Assembly: GCF_014641595.1 (NCBI RefSeq)
Contig: NZ_BMIA01000002.1
Span: 1,178,001 to 1,242,000, forward strand
From: Dyadobacter endophyticus
Lineage (GTDB): Bacteria > Bacteroidota > Bacteroidia > Cytophagales > Spirosomataceae
Length of the DNA stretch: 64,000 nt
Direction of reading: 5' to 3'
The number at the start of each line of letters is the position of its first letter. Positions within the stretch are counted from its first letter, which is position 1. The position numbers and the translations under genes are program-made. The notes below the pieces were generated by a model. That model saw only the letters and a list, made by a program, of their open reading frames with translations. It did not search any database and was not told where the DNA came from. Shown piece by piece: positions 9,661-18,336 of the stretch.

Positions 9661-10172
9661 AGATTAAAAGTTAGATTAAAATTTATTGTAGTAAGAATGT
9701 TTGCTTAACCGTATAAGCACGGAACGTAGAGTCGGACTATGATTTTCATTCCGAAAATCTGTCGCGGCGGATGAATTAAAGTGTAGCTAGGAGAAGTCTC
9801 TACATAGTATAATTTTAGTGATTAGGGTGAGTAATTTTCATCGACCAGAGTTCAGGCACTCAAACAGTGTATATGTTACACAATCTCATCTGGATACTCC
9901 TGACGTTTACTTGAGAAGTATCCGTGGGGCGTGTTACACTCGTTTGATTGTACAAAAAGATATTATTTTTTTTACAAAAAAAAGGTTTCCTGGTTAATGA
10001 ATATGCATTCTTAAAAAATAACAATAAATAGTAGCATGAATCAAACATTTCTTATGATTTGGTGATATATAAGTTACAATTAATCATTCTTTTGTACAGA
10101 ATTATCACCAAATTCCTATTTCTTGCTATATTCGTAAAGCAGTCCAGTTACAAAACTCCCCATCGAAATCGA
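9661..10172. promoter_or_regulatory. Divergent 512-base control region between susC and haloperoxidase
   Basis: This AT-rich non-coding stretch separates two divergent genes and must hold both promoters and long 5' leaders. The visible structure is nested. An 8-base direct repeat TGTTACAC at 9874-9881 and 9932-9939 flanks a 7-base inverted repeat (GGATACT at 9892-9898, AGTATCC at 9917-9923). A pyrimidine/A-rich tract covers about 9960-9985. I could not identify a confident -33/-7 pair. A short upstream reading of the haloperoxidase frame from 10059 exists but has no signal-peptide sense, so I treat it as leader. Confidence 0.5.
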
Positions 10173-11531
10173 ATGAATTTCCGTTTACTCTCCCTGTTAT
10201 TTCTCTGCTTCTTATACGGGTGTAAAAAAGAGTCTTTGCCCGAAGAGTACAATATGAAGGCGGCCGATCCGAAGCTCTTCCACGAGACGGCTACACACCT
10301 TACCGATGTGATCATCCACGATATTTTCAAGCCGCCAGTCGCCAGCCGCATATATGGGTACTCGTTCCTTGCTGCGTATGAGGCGCTTGCACCTGGCAAT
10401 CGGGAGTACCAGTCACTTGGAAACCAGCTTGTTAAATTCAACTCTCCACCAAAACCTGACACAGCGCTGGCATATTGCTTTCCCCTTGCGAGCATTAAGG
10501 CATTTATGGTGGTAGGCAGGACTCTCACATTCTCCGGAAACATGTGGGACAGCTATGAAAAGGGGCTTCTCAAACAATTTCAGGCAATGGGGATTCCCGA
10601 AGAGGTGTATGAACGCTCCATCGCATACGGCGATACGGTAGCCAAGCATGTACTGGCATATTCGGCCAAAGATCACTATAAAGAAATACGCGGGTACCGC
10701 TATACGGTGACCAACAAACCAGGGACTTGGGTCCCTACCCCACCTGCCTACGCCGACGCGTGCGAACCCATGTGGAATACCGTCAGAACCTTTGCGATGG
10801 ATTCGGTGACGCAGTTCCGCTGCCCGCCGCCCGCAAAATACGACCTGGCCAAAGACAGCAAATTTATGCAGCTAGCAATGGAGGTTTACAATACCGGCAA
10901 CAACCTCACCGACGACCAGAAAGCGACTGCCTACTTCTGGGACGACAATGCATTTGTGACCAATGTAGTAGGGCATGCTATGTTTGCCAATAAAAAAATG
11001 ACCCCGGCCGGTCACTGGATGGCGATCGTACGAACCGTAGCGTTGGACAAAAAACTGGACCTGATGCAATCGGTAGAAGCATATACGCTGGGAGCCCTGT
11101 CGATCTACGACGCATTCATTGCCTGCTGGGATGAAAAATACCGCACAGTCCGCATCCGGCCCGAAACCGTCATCAACAGTAACTGGGACCCCAATTGGCG
11201 CCCGTTCCTGGAAACTCCTGCGTTCCCGGAGTATGTCAGCGGGCATAGCTCCATTTCAGCTGCCTGCGGCGTAGTACTGACACATCTGATAGGGAATAAT
11301 GTAGCTTTTACCGACTCGACCGAGAAAAAATACGGACATGGCGTCAAATCGTTCAAATCTTTCGAAGAGGCCTATTGGGATGCTTCCATCAGTCGTGTAT
11401 ACGGTGGGATTCACTACCGCGACGGCGTCGAGGAAGGAACGCACCTGGGCCAGAAAGTCGGGGAGAATATATGGCAGCGGGCCATCACCCGCCGCAGCCG
11501 GAACATGCTCGCCCAAAACCCGAAGCCCTAG
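10173..11531 (+). CDS. Vanadium-dependent haloperoxidase family lipoprotein
   Basis: A 452-residue protein with a lipoprotein signal ending LYGC (Cys17). The ATG at 10173 is chosen because it starts the signal peptide directly; the in-frame ATG at 10059 would bury it. All vanadate ligands of the haloperoxidase fold are present with classic spacing: Lys322 and Arg329 (WDEKYRTVRIRPE), Ser356-Gly357-His358 (FPEYVSGHSS), and Arg408 and His414 (SRVYGGIHYRDG). His358 would be the acid-base residue. The family oxidises halides with peroxide or acts as an acid phosphatase; sequence alone does not separate these. It is divergent from the susCD operon, whose last gene is a homologue. Its stop shares a CTAG palindrome with the nadB stop. 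Confidence 0.9.
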   Translation: MNFRLLSLLFLCFLYGCKKESLPEEYNMKAADPKLFHETATHLTDVIIHDIFKPPVASRIYGYSFLAAYEALAPGNREYQSLGNQLVKFNSPPKPDTALAYCFPLASIKAFMVVGRTLTFSGNMWDSYEKGLLKQFQAMGIPEEVYERSIAYGDTVAKHVLAYSAKDHYKEIRGYRYTVTNKPGTWVPTPPAYADACEPMWNTVRTFAMDSVTQFRCPPPAKYDLAKDSKFMQLAMEVYNTGNNLTDDQKATAYFWDDNAFVTNVVGHAMFANKKMTPAGHWMAIVRTVALDKKLDLMQSVEAYTLGALSIYDAFIACWDEKYRTVRIRPETVINSNWDPNWRPFLETPAFPEYVSGHSSISAACGVVLTHLIGNNVAFTDSTEKKYGHGVKSFKSFEEAYWDASISRVYGGIHYRDGVEEGTHLGQKVGENIWQRAITRRSRNMLAQNPKP

Positions 11532-13108
11532 GCGTGTACGTGATCGGCGTTATAATGCAGCCCGATGTTCTCGCGCCGGGCCATTGCCATTTTAATGATC
11601 AGATAAGAAACCGAAATCATATTGCGCAGCTCGCATATGGCTACCGACACCTTGGATTCGCGGTATAAATCTTCATGCTCCTGATGCAGGAGTTCGAGTC
11701 GGTCGTATGCGCGTTTCAGACGGCGATCGGTGCGCACGATGCCCACGTAGTTGGACATGATGCTATTAAGCTCGCGGGTCATTTCTGTCACAAGCACCTG
11801 CTCCTCCGGATGCGTAGTGCCTGAGTCGTCCCATTCAGGGATATTCTGTGGGATAACCGCATTCTCAAAATTGGCAACCGTGCTTTCATAGGCCCGGTGC
11901 CCGAAGACAACGGCTTCCAGCAGGGAATTGGATGCCAGCCGGTTTGACCCGTGCAGGCCGGTGCATGCACACTCTCCCACCGCATACAAAAATTCGATAT
12001 TGGTCTTCCCCCATTCATTCACGCGCACGCCTCCGCACATGTAATGCTGCGCAGGTACGACGGGAATCATGTCTTTACGCACATCCACGCCCTGGCGCAG
12101 ACAGTACTCGGTGATATTCGGGAAATGTTCTACAAATTTATCGTAATCGCAATGCCGGACATCGAGGTAGACGTGATCGACCCCGTTTTTCTTCATTTCC
12201 GAGTCGATCGCACGGGCTACGATATCGCGCGGGGCGAGCGACAGCCGGCTGTCATAGTTTTCCATGAATGTGCTTCCATCAGCTCTTTTTAGCACCCCTC
12301 CGAAACCACGCACCGCTTCTGATATAAGGAACGAAGGTTTTTCGCCGGGTTGGTGGAAGCTCGTGGGATGGAACTGGATAAATTCCATGTTATCACAAAT
12401 GCCTTTGGCCCGGTAGGCCATCGCAATTCCGTCTCCTGTCGCGATGGTAGGATTGGTGGTGCTTTGGTAGATATTGCCGATGCCACCCGTTGCGAGCAAG
12501 GTGGTTTTGGCCAAAAACTTCTCCACTTCTCCTGTCCGGCGGTTCAAGACATAGGAGCCGAAGCATTTGATATCTTCCCGATAGCGGTATACGGTTTCGC
12601 CCAGATGGTGCTGGGTGATCAGTTCCACCGCGTAGTAATGCGTAAAAATCTGGATGCATTTATGGCGGTTCACCTCTTCCAGCAAAGCCCGCTCGATTTC
12701 TGCTCCTGTAATGTCCTTGAAATGCAGGATCCGGTGATCGGAATGCCCGCCTTCCTTCGCCAGATCATATTCGCCTCCCTTTTCTTTATCAAAACGAGTC
12801 CCGTAGTCGATCAGCTCCTGAATCCGTTCGGGCGCTTCGCGTACCACGATCTCGACGATATTCCTTTTATTAACTTCATCCCCCGCATCCATTGTATCCT
12901 GAATATGCTTTTCGAACGAGTCGGACTCCGCCCAAACGACCGCAATACCTCCCTGGGCATATTTGGTGTTCGTTTCATCGGCCTGAACCTTGGTGATCAC
13001 GGCGATGGAAACTTCCTCTTTCAATTTGTCGAAATGGCGGGCTAATTTGGCTGCGTAGCTAAGTCCGGCAATTCCCGAACCGATAATCAGAAAATCAAAC
13101 TGGGGCAT
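11528..13108 (-). CDS. nadB: L-aspartate oxidase
   Basis: This 526-residue FAD enzyme oxidises L-aspartate to iminoaspartate, the first step of de novo NAD synthesis in the cytoplasm. The dinucleotide-binding GSGIAG is at residues 10-15. The family motifs GGHSDHRILHF (120-130), QFHPTS (245-250), HYMCGGV (355-361) and GSNRLASNSLLEAV (387-400) are intact, and length is normal. The motifs and the nadA neighbour favour NadB over succinate dehydrogenase flavoprotein. nadA lies 28 bases upstream on the same strand, giving a nadA-nadB operon. The stop codon overlaps the convergent haloperoxidase stop. Confidence 0.96.
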   Translation of the reverse strand: MPQFDFLIIGSGIAGLSYAAKLARHFDKLKEEVSIAVITKVQADETNTKYAQGGIAVVWAESDSFEKHIQDTMDAGDEVNKRNIVEIVVREAPERIQELIDYGTRFDKEKGGEYDLAKEGGHSDHRILHFKDITGAEIERALLEEVNRHKCIQIFTHYYAVELITQHHLGETVYRYREDIKCFGSYVLNRRTGEVEKFLAKTTLLATGGIGNIYQSTTNPTIATGDGIAMAYRAKGICDNMEFIQFHPTSFHQPGEKPSFLISEAVRGFGGVLKRADGSTFMENYDSRLSLAPRDIVARAIDSEMKKNGVDHVYLDVRHCDYDKFVEHFPNITEYCLRQGVDVRKDMIPVVPAQHYMCGGVRVNEWGKTNIEFLYAVGECACTGLHGSNRLASNSLLEAVVFGHRAYESTVANFENAVIPQNIPEWDDSGTTHPEEQVLVTEMTRELNSIMSNYVGIVRTDRRLKRAYDRLELLHQEHEDLYRESKVSVAICELRNMISVSYLIIKMAMARRENIGLHYNADHVHA

Positions 13109-13136
13109 AATTTCAGGAATAGGGTTAAATCGGGAG

Positions 13137-14132
13137 TCAGATGCCTTTGCTCAGTTCCAGCATACGCGCTACGGATTCATAAGCTTTGAGGCGGATATCC
13201 TCTGGAACAAAGATCTCCGGCTGCTCATAGTAAAGCGCATTATAGACCTTTTCGAGGGTATTCATTTTCATATAAGGGCATTCCGAGCATGCGCAGGTAT
13301 TGTTATCGGAGCCGGGAGCCGGGATCAGCTTTTTATCGGGCACCGATTGCTTCATTTTGTGCAAAATACCTGCCTCGGTAGCTACGATAAATTTATCATG
13401 GCTCGATTCCTTCACGAATTTCAACAAACCGGTTGTCGAGCTCACATAATCGGCCTGTTTCAAAATATCTTCCTTGCATTCCGGGTGGGCGATCAGCAGC
13501 GCGTCGGGATTTTCCGTACGAAGCTGTGCGAGTTTCTCACGTGAAATATCGATATGCACAATACAGGCACCATCCCAGAGCACCATATCACGGCCGGTTT
13601 TGTGTGCCACATAGCGCCCCAGGTTCGCATCCGGTGCGAATATGATCTTCTGATCTTTTGGCAGACTTTCTACAATCTGCAATGCATTTGAAGAAGTGCA
13701 GACAATGTCGGTCAATGCCTTGATCTCCGCCGAGCAGTTGATATAACTGATGACAATATGATCGGGATACTGCGCTTTGAAAGCGGCAAACTTATCTGCA
13801 GGCGCCGAGTCTGCCAGCGAGCATCCTGCATTCAGATCGGGAATTACTACCTTTTTATTGGGGCTGAGGATCTTGGCCGTTTCTCCCATGAAGTGCACGC
13901 CGCAGAAAACGATCATGTCGGCTTCGGTAGCGGCCGCCTGTTGCGAAAGCCCGAGGCTGTCGCCAATATAGTCGGCCAGGTCCTGGATTTCCGCGTCCAC
14001 GTAATAATGCGCGAGAATTACCGCATTCTTTTCTTTTTTCAGGCGGTTGATCTCCGCAACCAGATCGATATCTTCCGCGATCGCCTCCGTCACATAACCG
14101 TAGCGGTTAACCTGCGCTTCAATTGTAGTCAT
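13137..14132 (-). CDS. nadA: Quinolinate synthase A
   Basis: This 331-residue enzyme condenses iminoaspartate with dihydroxyacetone phosphate to quinolinate, taking the unstable product of NadB. It shows the three-fold repeat architecture and cysteine motifs FCGVHFMGETAKIL (Cys77), NAGCSLAD (Cys104), VCTSSNA (Cys145) and CACSECPYM (Cys280-285); three of these should hold the oxygen-sensitive 4Fe-4S cluster. AHYYVDAEIQDLADYIGDSL near residues 41-60 is the canonical N-terminal signature. It is first gene of the nadA-nadB pair. nadC is not in the window. Confidence 0.96.
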   Translation of the reverse strand: MTTIEAQVNRYGYVTEAIAEDIDLVAEINRLKKEKNAVILAHYYVDAEIQDLADYIGDSLGLSQQAAATEADMIVFCGVHFMGETAKILSPNKKVVIPDLNAGCSLADSAPADKFAAFKAQYPDHIVISYINCSAEIKALTDIVCTSSNALQIVESLPKDQKIIFAPDANLGRYVAHKTGRDMVLWDGACIVHIDISREKLAQLRTENPDALLIAHPECKEDILKQADYVSSTTGLLKFVKESSHDKFIVATEAGILHKMKQSVPDKKLIPAPGSDNNTCACSECPYMKMNTLEKVYNALYYEQPEIFVPEDIRLKAYESVARMLELSKGI

Positions 14133-14233
14133 TATGGTGAATAATTGGCTTTTATTTAATACTAAAATCCATGCCGAATTTACGATATTAAACCAATGAA
14201 AAGCAAAGAAAGTGCAGCCGGTGCATTAAAACG

Positions 14234-14263
14234 AAAGCCGCCGGGAACGGTCCCGACGGCTTT
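14234..14263 (-). terminator. Intrinsic terminator after the PiT transporter gene
   Basis: GC-rich 13-base arms (14234-14246 and 14251-14263) pair with one internal wobble position around a 4-base loop. On the minus strand the stem is followed by CGTTTTAAT. It lies 24 bases past the stop of the phosphate transporter and separates that gene from nadA. Confidence 0.75.
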
Positions 14264-14287
14264 TTGATACCTGTATGAATGAATATC

Positions 14288-15709
14288 CTATAACACCCAC
14301 CGGAAAAAAGCGTACAGCGTGCCCGAAAGCAACATGGTCACGGGCAATGTCAGTACCCACGCAATCACGATGTTACGGATTGTACCGCCTTGCAGGTTTT
14401 TCACCCCTTTGCTGGCCACCATCGAACCCGCGATACCCGACGAAAGCACGTGCGTGGTACTTACAGGCAGGCCCAGGTAAGACGATACGCCGATCGTACT
14501 AGCCGCGACAAGCTCGGCCGAAGCACCTTGTGCGTAGGTCAAATGCTGCTTACCAATTTTTTCACCGATCGTCACTACAATCCGCTTCCAGCCTACCATC
14601 GTTCCGAGTCCGAGAGAAAGTGAAATCATCAGGATTACCCAATCGGGGGCATAATCCGTATATCTTCTGATACCGTGTTCGCTGCCCGATTGTTTCTTCA
14701 ATAATGCGAAGTCGGTTGAATTCAGGTTGGCCTGACCGTTGTCGAGGATCGTTTTGATATTGCGGCTGATGAGCAATAGGGAGCGGCGCGCTTCCATACG
14801 CTCTTCTTTCGGAAGGCGGTGTTCAGGTAACGGATGATTTATCTGCACCTGCAAACGTGTTAGCTCCCCCTTTATGGTGTGCAAATGCTCACGGTCCGAA
14901 ATCGAAAGACGCGTCGAATCGATACGGTTCACCGCTTGCTCGATACCGATCAGATCGGCCTTCATTTCAATAGGATCCTTAGAATTATCCAATGCAAAAT
15001 GTGCAGGAACAATCCCGATCAGGATCAGCATGACAAGCCCTACGCCCTTCTGCCCGTCGTTGGAGCCGTGGAAGAAACTCACCAATGTACAAGTAGTAAT
15101 CAGGATGGCGCGGATCCAGATCGGCGGCGCCTCGTTTTTCTTAGGTTCGCTGAATACAATCTCGCGGAGAGGCTTGGACAACGACCTTCTCAAAATAAAC
15201 ATAATAATGATCGCCATGGCGAAACCGAAGATCGGGGAGCTCAGGAGTGACATGAACAACTCTTGTGCTTTCGACCAGTTGACGCCGGTCCCCTGGGTAT
15301 TTTCAGGCATTAATGTAAATGCAAGACCCACGCCGAGGATCGAGCCGATGAGCGTATGGGAGCTGGAACTCGGCAAGCCGAAATACCAGGTGCCCAGGTT
15401 CCAGATGATAGCGCTGAAAAGTAATGCGAAGACCATCGCGGCGCTGTGATAGACGTTCTGATCGATCAGAAGCTCTACGGGAAGCAGGTTCACAATCCCC
15501 ATGGCCACGGCAATCCCACCAAAGAATACGCCGCAAAAGTTCATGAAACCCGACCATACCACCGCCACATTCGGTTTCAGGGAATTGGTATAAATAACCG
15601 TCGCTACCGCATTGGCGGTATCGTGAAAACCGTTGACAAATTCGAATGCGCAGGCCGCTAAAATACTAAATGCGAGGAGGATGAAAATGTCGGTTTCAAG
15701 ACCAAACAT
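14288..15709 (-). CDS. PiT-family inorganic phosphate transporter
   Basis: A 473-residue inner-membrane protein of the PHO4/PiT family (phosphate:cation symport). The duplicated family signature appears as FVNGFHDTANAVATVIY near residues 24-40 and FFHGSNDGQKGVGLV in the second half. About ten hydrophobic segments flank a long hydrophilic, helix-rich cytoplasmic loop rich in Lys, Glu and Arg. The GLPVSTTHVLSSGIAGSMVA segment close to the C-terminus is also conserved. No PhoU-like gene adjoins it. It appears to be a single-gene unit with its own terminator. Confidence 0.93.
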   Translation of the reverse strand: MFGLETDIFILLAFSILAACAFEFVNGFHDTANAVATVIYTNSLKPNVAVVWSGFMNFCGVFFGGIAVAMGIVNLLPVELLIDQNVYHSAAMVFALLFSAIIWNLGTWYFGLPSSSSHTLIGSILGVGLAFTLMPENTQGTGVNWSKAQELFMSLLSSPIFGFAMAIIIMFILRRSLSKPLREIVFSEPKKNEAPPIWIRAILITTCTLVSFFHGSNDGQKGVGLVMLILIGIVPAHFALDNSKDPIEMKADLIGIEQAVNRIDSTRLSISDREHLHTIKGELTRLQVQINHPLPEHRLPKEERMEARRSLLLISRNIKTILDNGQANLNSTDFALLKKQSGSEHGIRRYTDYAPDWVILMISLSLGLGTMVGWKRIVVTIGEKIGKQHLTYAQGASAELVAASTIGVSSYLGLPVSTTHVLSSGIAGSMVASKGVKNLQGGTIRNIVIAWVLTLPVTMLLSGTLYAFFRWVL

Positions 15710-15796
15710 AAAAGAAGTTGATAGGTTGAATTATTGACGCAAAACTACTTATAAACGACCGACCCAATGTTAAGAAATTGTTAAGTCAGACTTACC

Positions 15797-16849
15797 TCAG
15801 TTTGTTTCTTTGTTAGCCAACTGCCCGCAAGCAGCATCGATATCCTTGCCCCGGCTCCTTCTCACGTGCACCGAAACCCCTCTATCTTCCAGGAAAGCGG
15901 CAAATTTATCCAACCGGTCGGCCTCAGTATTCTTAAAATCTGCCTCTGCGATCGGGTTATATTCAATGATGTTCACACGGGCCGGAACGCGTTTGGTAAA
16001 CTCCCAAAGCTCTTTGGCATCCTGCAAAGTGTCGTTGAAATTGTTGAAAACAATATATTCGAAAGTAATGCGGTTGCCCGTCTTCTTATAGAAATAGTTC
16101 AATGCCTCGGCCAGGTTGTCGAGCGAGTTCGACTCGTTGATCGGCATAATCTGGTTGCGTTTCTCGTCATTGGCCGCATGGAGCGACAATGCCAGTCTGA
16201 ACCGCACCTCGTCGTCCCCCAGCTTTTTGATCATCTTCGCAATCCCAGCCGTGGAAACGGTGATGCGTTTGGGTGACATATTCAGTCCTTCCGGCGAAGT
16301 AATGTATTCAATGGACTGGAGCACATTGGCGTAGTTCAGCAATGGCTCTCCCATTCCCATATATACAATGTTGGTCAACGGCGCATTGAACGTCTTTTCG
16401 GCCTGCTGTGCAATCGCCACCACCTGATCATAGATTTCCCCGGCTTCGAGGTTACGCTTACGGTCCATATAACCCGTCGCGCAGAACTTGCATGTGAGCG
16501 AGCACCCTACCTGGCTGCTCACGCAGGCGGTCATGCGGTCGGCGGCGGGGATGAGCACGCCCTCCACGAGGTTACCGTCGAAAAGTTTGAATGCGGATTT
16601 GATCGTGCCGTCGTTGCTGTGCTGCTTTTTGGCAACATCGAGCGAGTGGATCACGAAATGCTCGTTCATCAGCTGGCGTGTGGCTAGCGAGAGGTTCGTC
16701 ATTTCATCGAATGAATGGGCCGATTTTTTCCAGATCCATTCATATATCTGTTTTGCCCTGAAAGCCTTTTCCCCGTGTTCGGTCATCCAGGTTTTGATCT
16801 GGCCGACGTTGAGTTTACGGATGTCCTGCTTTTGCTCTGTTGTAGTCAT
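15797..16849 (-). CDS. rlmN: Dual-specificity 23S rRNA/tRNA adenine-C2 methyltransferase
   Basis: This 350-residue radical-SAM methyltransferase methylates C2 of A2503 in 23S rRNA and A37 of some tRNAs. The CxxxCxxC cluster-binding motif is CSLTCKFC at about residues 116-123. The second catalytic cysteine lies in DAACGQLA near the C-terminus (about Cys341). GMGEPLLNYANV and the SLHAANDEKR block are family hallmarks. RlmN is favoured over Cfr because the protein sits in a chromosomal housekeeping region with standard RlmN motifs. Confidence 0.94.
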   Translation of the reverse strand: MTTTEQKQDIRKLNVGQIKTWMTEHGEKAFRAKQIYEWIWKKSAHSFDEMTNLSLATRQLMNEHFVIHSLDVAKKQHSNDGTIKSAFKLFDGNLVEGVLIPAADRMTACVSSQVGCSLTCKFCATGYMDRKRNLEAGEIYDQVVAIAQQAEKTFNAPLTNIVYMGMGEPLLNYANVLQSIEYITSPEGLNMSPKRITVSTAGIAKMIKKLGDDEVRFRLALSLHAANDEKRNQIMPINESNSLDNLAEALNYFYKKTGNRITFEYIVFNNFNDTLQDAKELWEFTKRVPARVNIIEYNPIAEADFKNTEADRLDKFAAFLEDRGVSVHVRRSRGKDIDAACGQLANKETN

Positions 16850-16953
16850 TTTAATCTGTCATCTGTCAAACACACAGGGCATTCAACTGTAATTTTCTGC
16901 AAAGGTACTGAAAGTCAATAATGAATGCTTAACCGACGCGGAAATTTGAAAGT

Positions 16954-17487
16954 TCAATCTTCAAGGTAATCGCGCTTCCAGTCGCGGATAATGTCGGTGC
17001 CCTGGGGCATCAGCGACAATCCCTTGGTAATTACCGTGGGAGCTACCGGCACAACCAGCGGGTACAGGTAAGTATCGTCCGTGCGGTGCGCGGGGATCTT
17101 CACGCCGATCGCGTCCACCAGCCAGAAAAACACGCTGATACCGAAAACCCACGTAAAAACGCCCACCATCGCACCGGCAAAACTATCGAACGTACCCAGA
17201 ATAGAGTACCGCAGCGACCGCCGGATGGTGTAGCCGAATTGATTCAGAAGAAAAATAGTAGGAAAGAAAATCGCCGAAAAACCCACATAAGGCAGGATTT
17301 TCCGTGCGACGCCCTCGCTGAAATAGGGCGTGAGGATCTCCATCCCCAAGCCCAGGAATTTGAAACCCAAAACCATGGCTACCACCATACCCAGAATCCC
17401 GATAATCTCGATCAGCAGGCCTTTGCGGTAACCATGTAATGCGCCCCATAACAGGGGAAGAAGGATGAGAACATCCAGTAATTTCAT
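16954..17487 (-). CDS. CvpA family membrane protein
   Basis: A 177-residue inner-membrane protein with four hydrophobic segments (residues about 5-20, 25-50, 68-85 and 102-125). The N-terminus MKLLDVLILLPLLWGALHGYRKGLL matches the CvpA (colicin V production) family: an aspartate in helix 1 and a GYRKG loop. Family function is poorly defined, with links to envelope homeostasis. Its ATG overlaps the stop of the upstream yqeY-like gene in an ATGA, indicating translational coupling. Confidence 0.88.
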   Translation of the reverse strand: MKLLDVLILLPLLWGALHGYRKGLLIEIIGILGMVVAMVLGFKFLGLGMEILTPYFSEGVARKILPYVGFSAIFFPTIFLLNQFGYTIRRSLRYSILGTFDSFAGAMVGVFTWVFGISVFFWLVDAIGVKIPAHRTDDTYLYPLVVPVAPTVITKGLSLMPQGTDIIRDWKRDYLED

Positions 17488-17933
17488 GCGAGCAATGCCT
17501 TAACCAGCGTGGAAACGACCCGGCCGTCGGCCTGGCCGGCAAGTTCTTTGGTAGCTACGCCCATTACCTTGCCCATATCCGATGGTCCGGCGGCACCTAC
17601 CCGGGCGATGATTTCCTGCAATTTGGCTTTCACTTCGTCCTCGGTCAACTGCTTTGGCAGGAATTGCTCGATCACGGCCAATTCTGCTTCTTCCTTTTCC
17701 AAAAGGTCGGCGCGGCCTTGCGTCTTGTAAATATCGGCCGATTCTCGACGTTGCTTGGCAGCTTTGGTGAGCAGTTTCAGTTCGTCGTCGACAGAAAGCT
17801 CGCCGCTGGCGCCGCCTTTGGTTTCTTCCAACAAGATCAACGACTTAATCGCGCGCAAAGCACGTAATGTATCCTGATCCTTGGCACGCATCGCGTCTTT
17901 GATACCGGATTCAACTTGGGATTTTAGTGACAT
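17484..17933 (-). CDS. GatB/YqeY domain-containing protein
   Basis: A 149-residue soluble, alpha-helical protein that matches the YqeY family along its length. It begins MSLKSQVESGIKDAMRAKDQDTLRALRAIKS and ends with the YqeY-type helical domain containing ATKELAGQADGRVVSTLVKALL. YqeY resembles the tail domain of the GatB subunit of tRNA amidotransferase and is thought to bind tRNA. The gene is upstream of cvpA, with a 4-base overlap. Its promoter must lie in the repeat-rich region shared with pdxJ. Confidence 0.9.
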   Translation of the reverse strand: MSLKSQVESGIKDAMRAKDQDTLRALRAIKSLILLEETKGGASGELSVDDELKLLTKAAKQRRESADIYKTQGRADLLEKEEAELAVIEQFLPKQLTEDEVKAKLQEIIARVGAAGPSDMGKVMGVATKELAGQADGRVVSTLVKALLA

Positions 17934-18336
17934 CGTTACTTTAATTTTGAATGATTGAATGATCGACCGGGTCGCCGGAGCGATGCCTGAGTATTTAGTC
18001 AGGTATTGTCATTCGGTCATTTGTTGTTTTTTATATTGATTAAGGCTAAAATTTAGCTTTGAAGGTGTTTTTAAACACTCGAATGCTAAATTTGTAACAG
18101 ACCGGCAAAGTTAGTAATTCACTTGAAAACTCATCTCAAAGAATCAAAACTCACACTTCGCTCCGGCGATCCGGCCACACACCAATGACCTTCTGACCAT
18201 ACCTGGCTTTTTAAATTCATAAATTCACATATTAGCTAAGCACACATTCAATCATCGCGCCGGCGACCCGGTCAGTCATTCAGTCATTCAGTCATTCAAT
18301 CATTCAATCATTCAGTCATTCAATCATTAAATTCCC
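17934..18336. repeat. 403-base divergent intergenic region bounded by 38-base inverted repeats
   Basis: No gene is visible here. The left arm 17948-17985 and right arm 18253-18290 are inverted copies (34 of 38 positions match). Both combine a GC-rich core related to CCGGCGACCCGGTC with TCATTCA units. A third, degenerate core copy occurs at 18156-18180 in the right-arm orientation. The interior is AT-rich. The region lies between divergent yqeY and pdxJ and must contain their promoters. It could be a small non-autonomous inverted-repeat element inserted between the genes, or a local duplication. Confidence 0.65.
18275..18330 (+). repeat. Seven tandem 8-base repeats just upstream of pdxJ
   Basis: Seven contiguous units of RTCATTCA (first base G or A; the last unit ends TAA) run from 18275 to 18330, six bases before the pdxJ ATG. 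They occupy the expected 5' untranslated/ribosome-binding region. Slipped-strand copy-number change could alter pdxJ translation. The 8-base period is not a multiple of three, but the tract is outside the coding sequence. Confidence 0.85.

Noticed and set aside
9661..10172. Short minus-strand frame at 9860-10048 and the upstream extension of the haloperoxidase frame
   Set aside because: Both translate into AT-rich, low-information peptides without a signal or conserved pattern; the ATG at 10173 gives a proper lipoprotein signal.
18275..18330. Possible CRISPR array
   Set aside because: The 8-base units are contiguous with no spacers and are far shorter than CRISPR repeats; no cas genes occur in the window.
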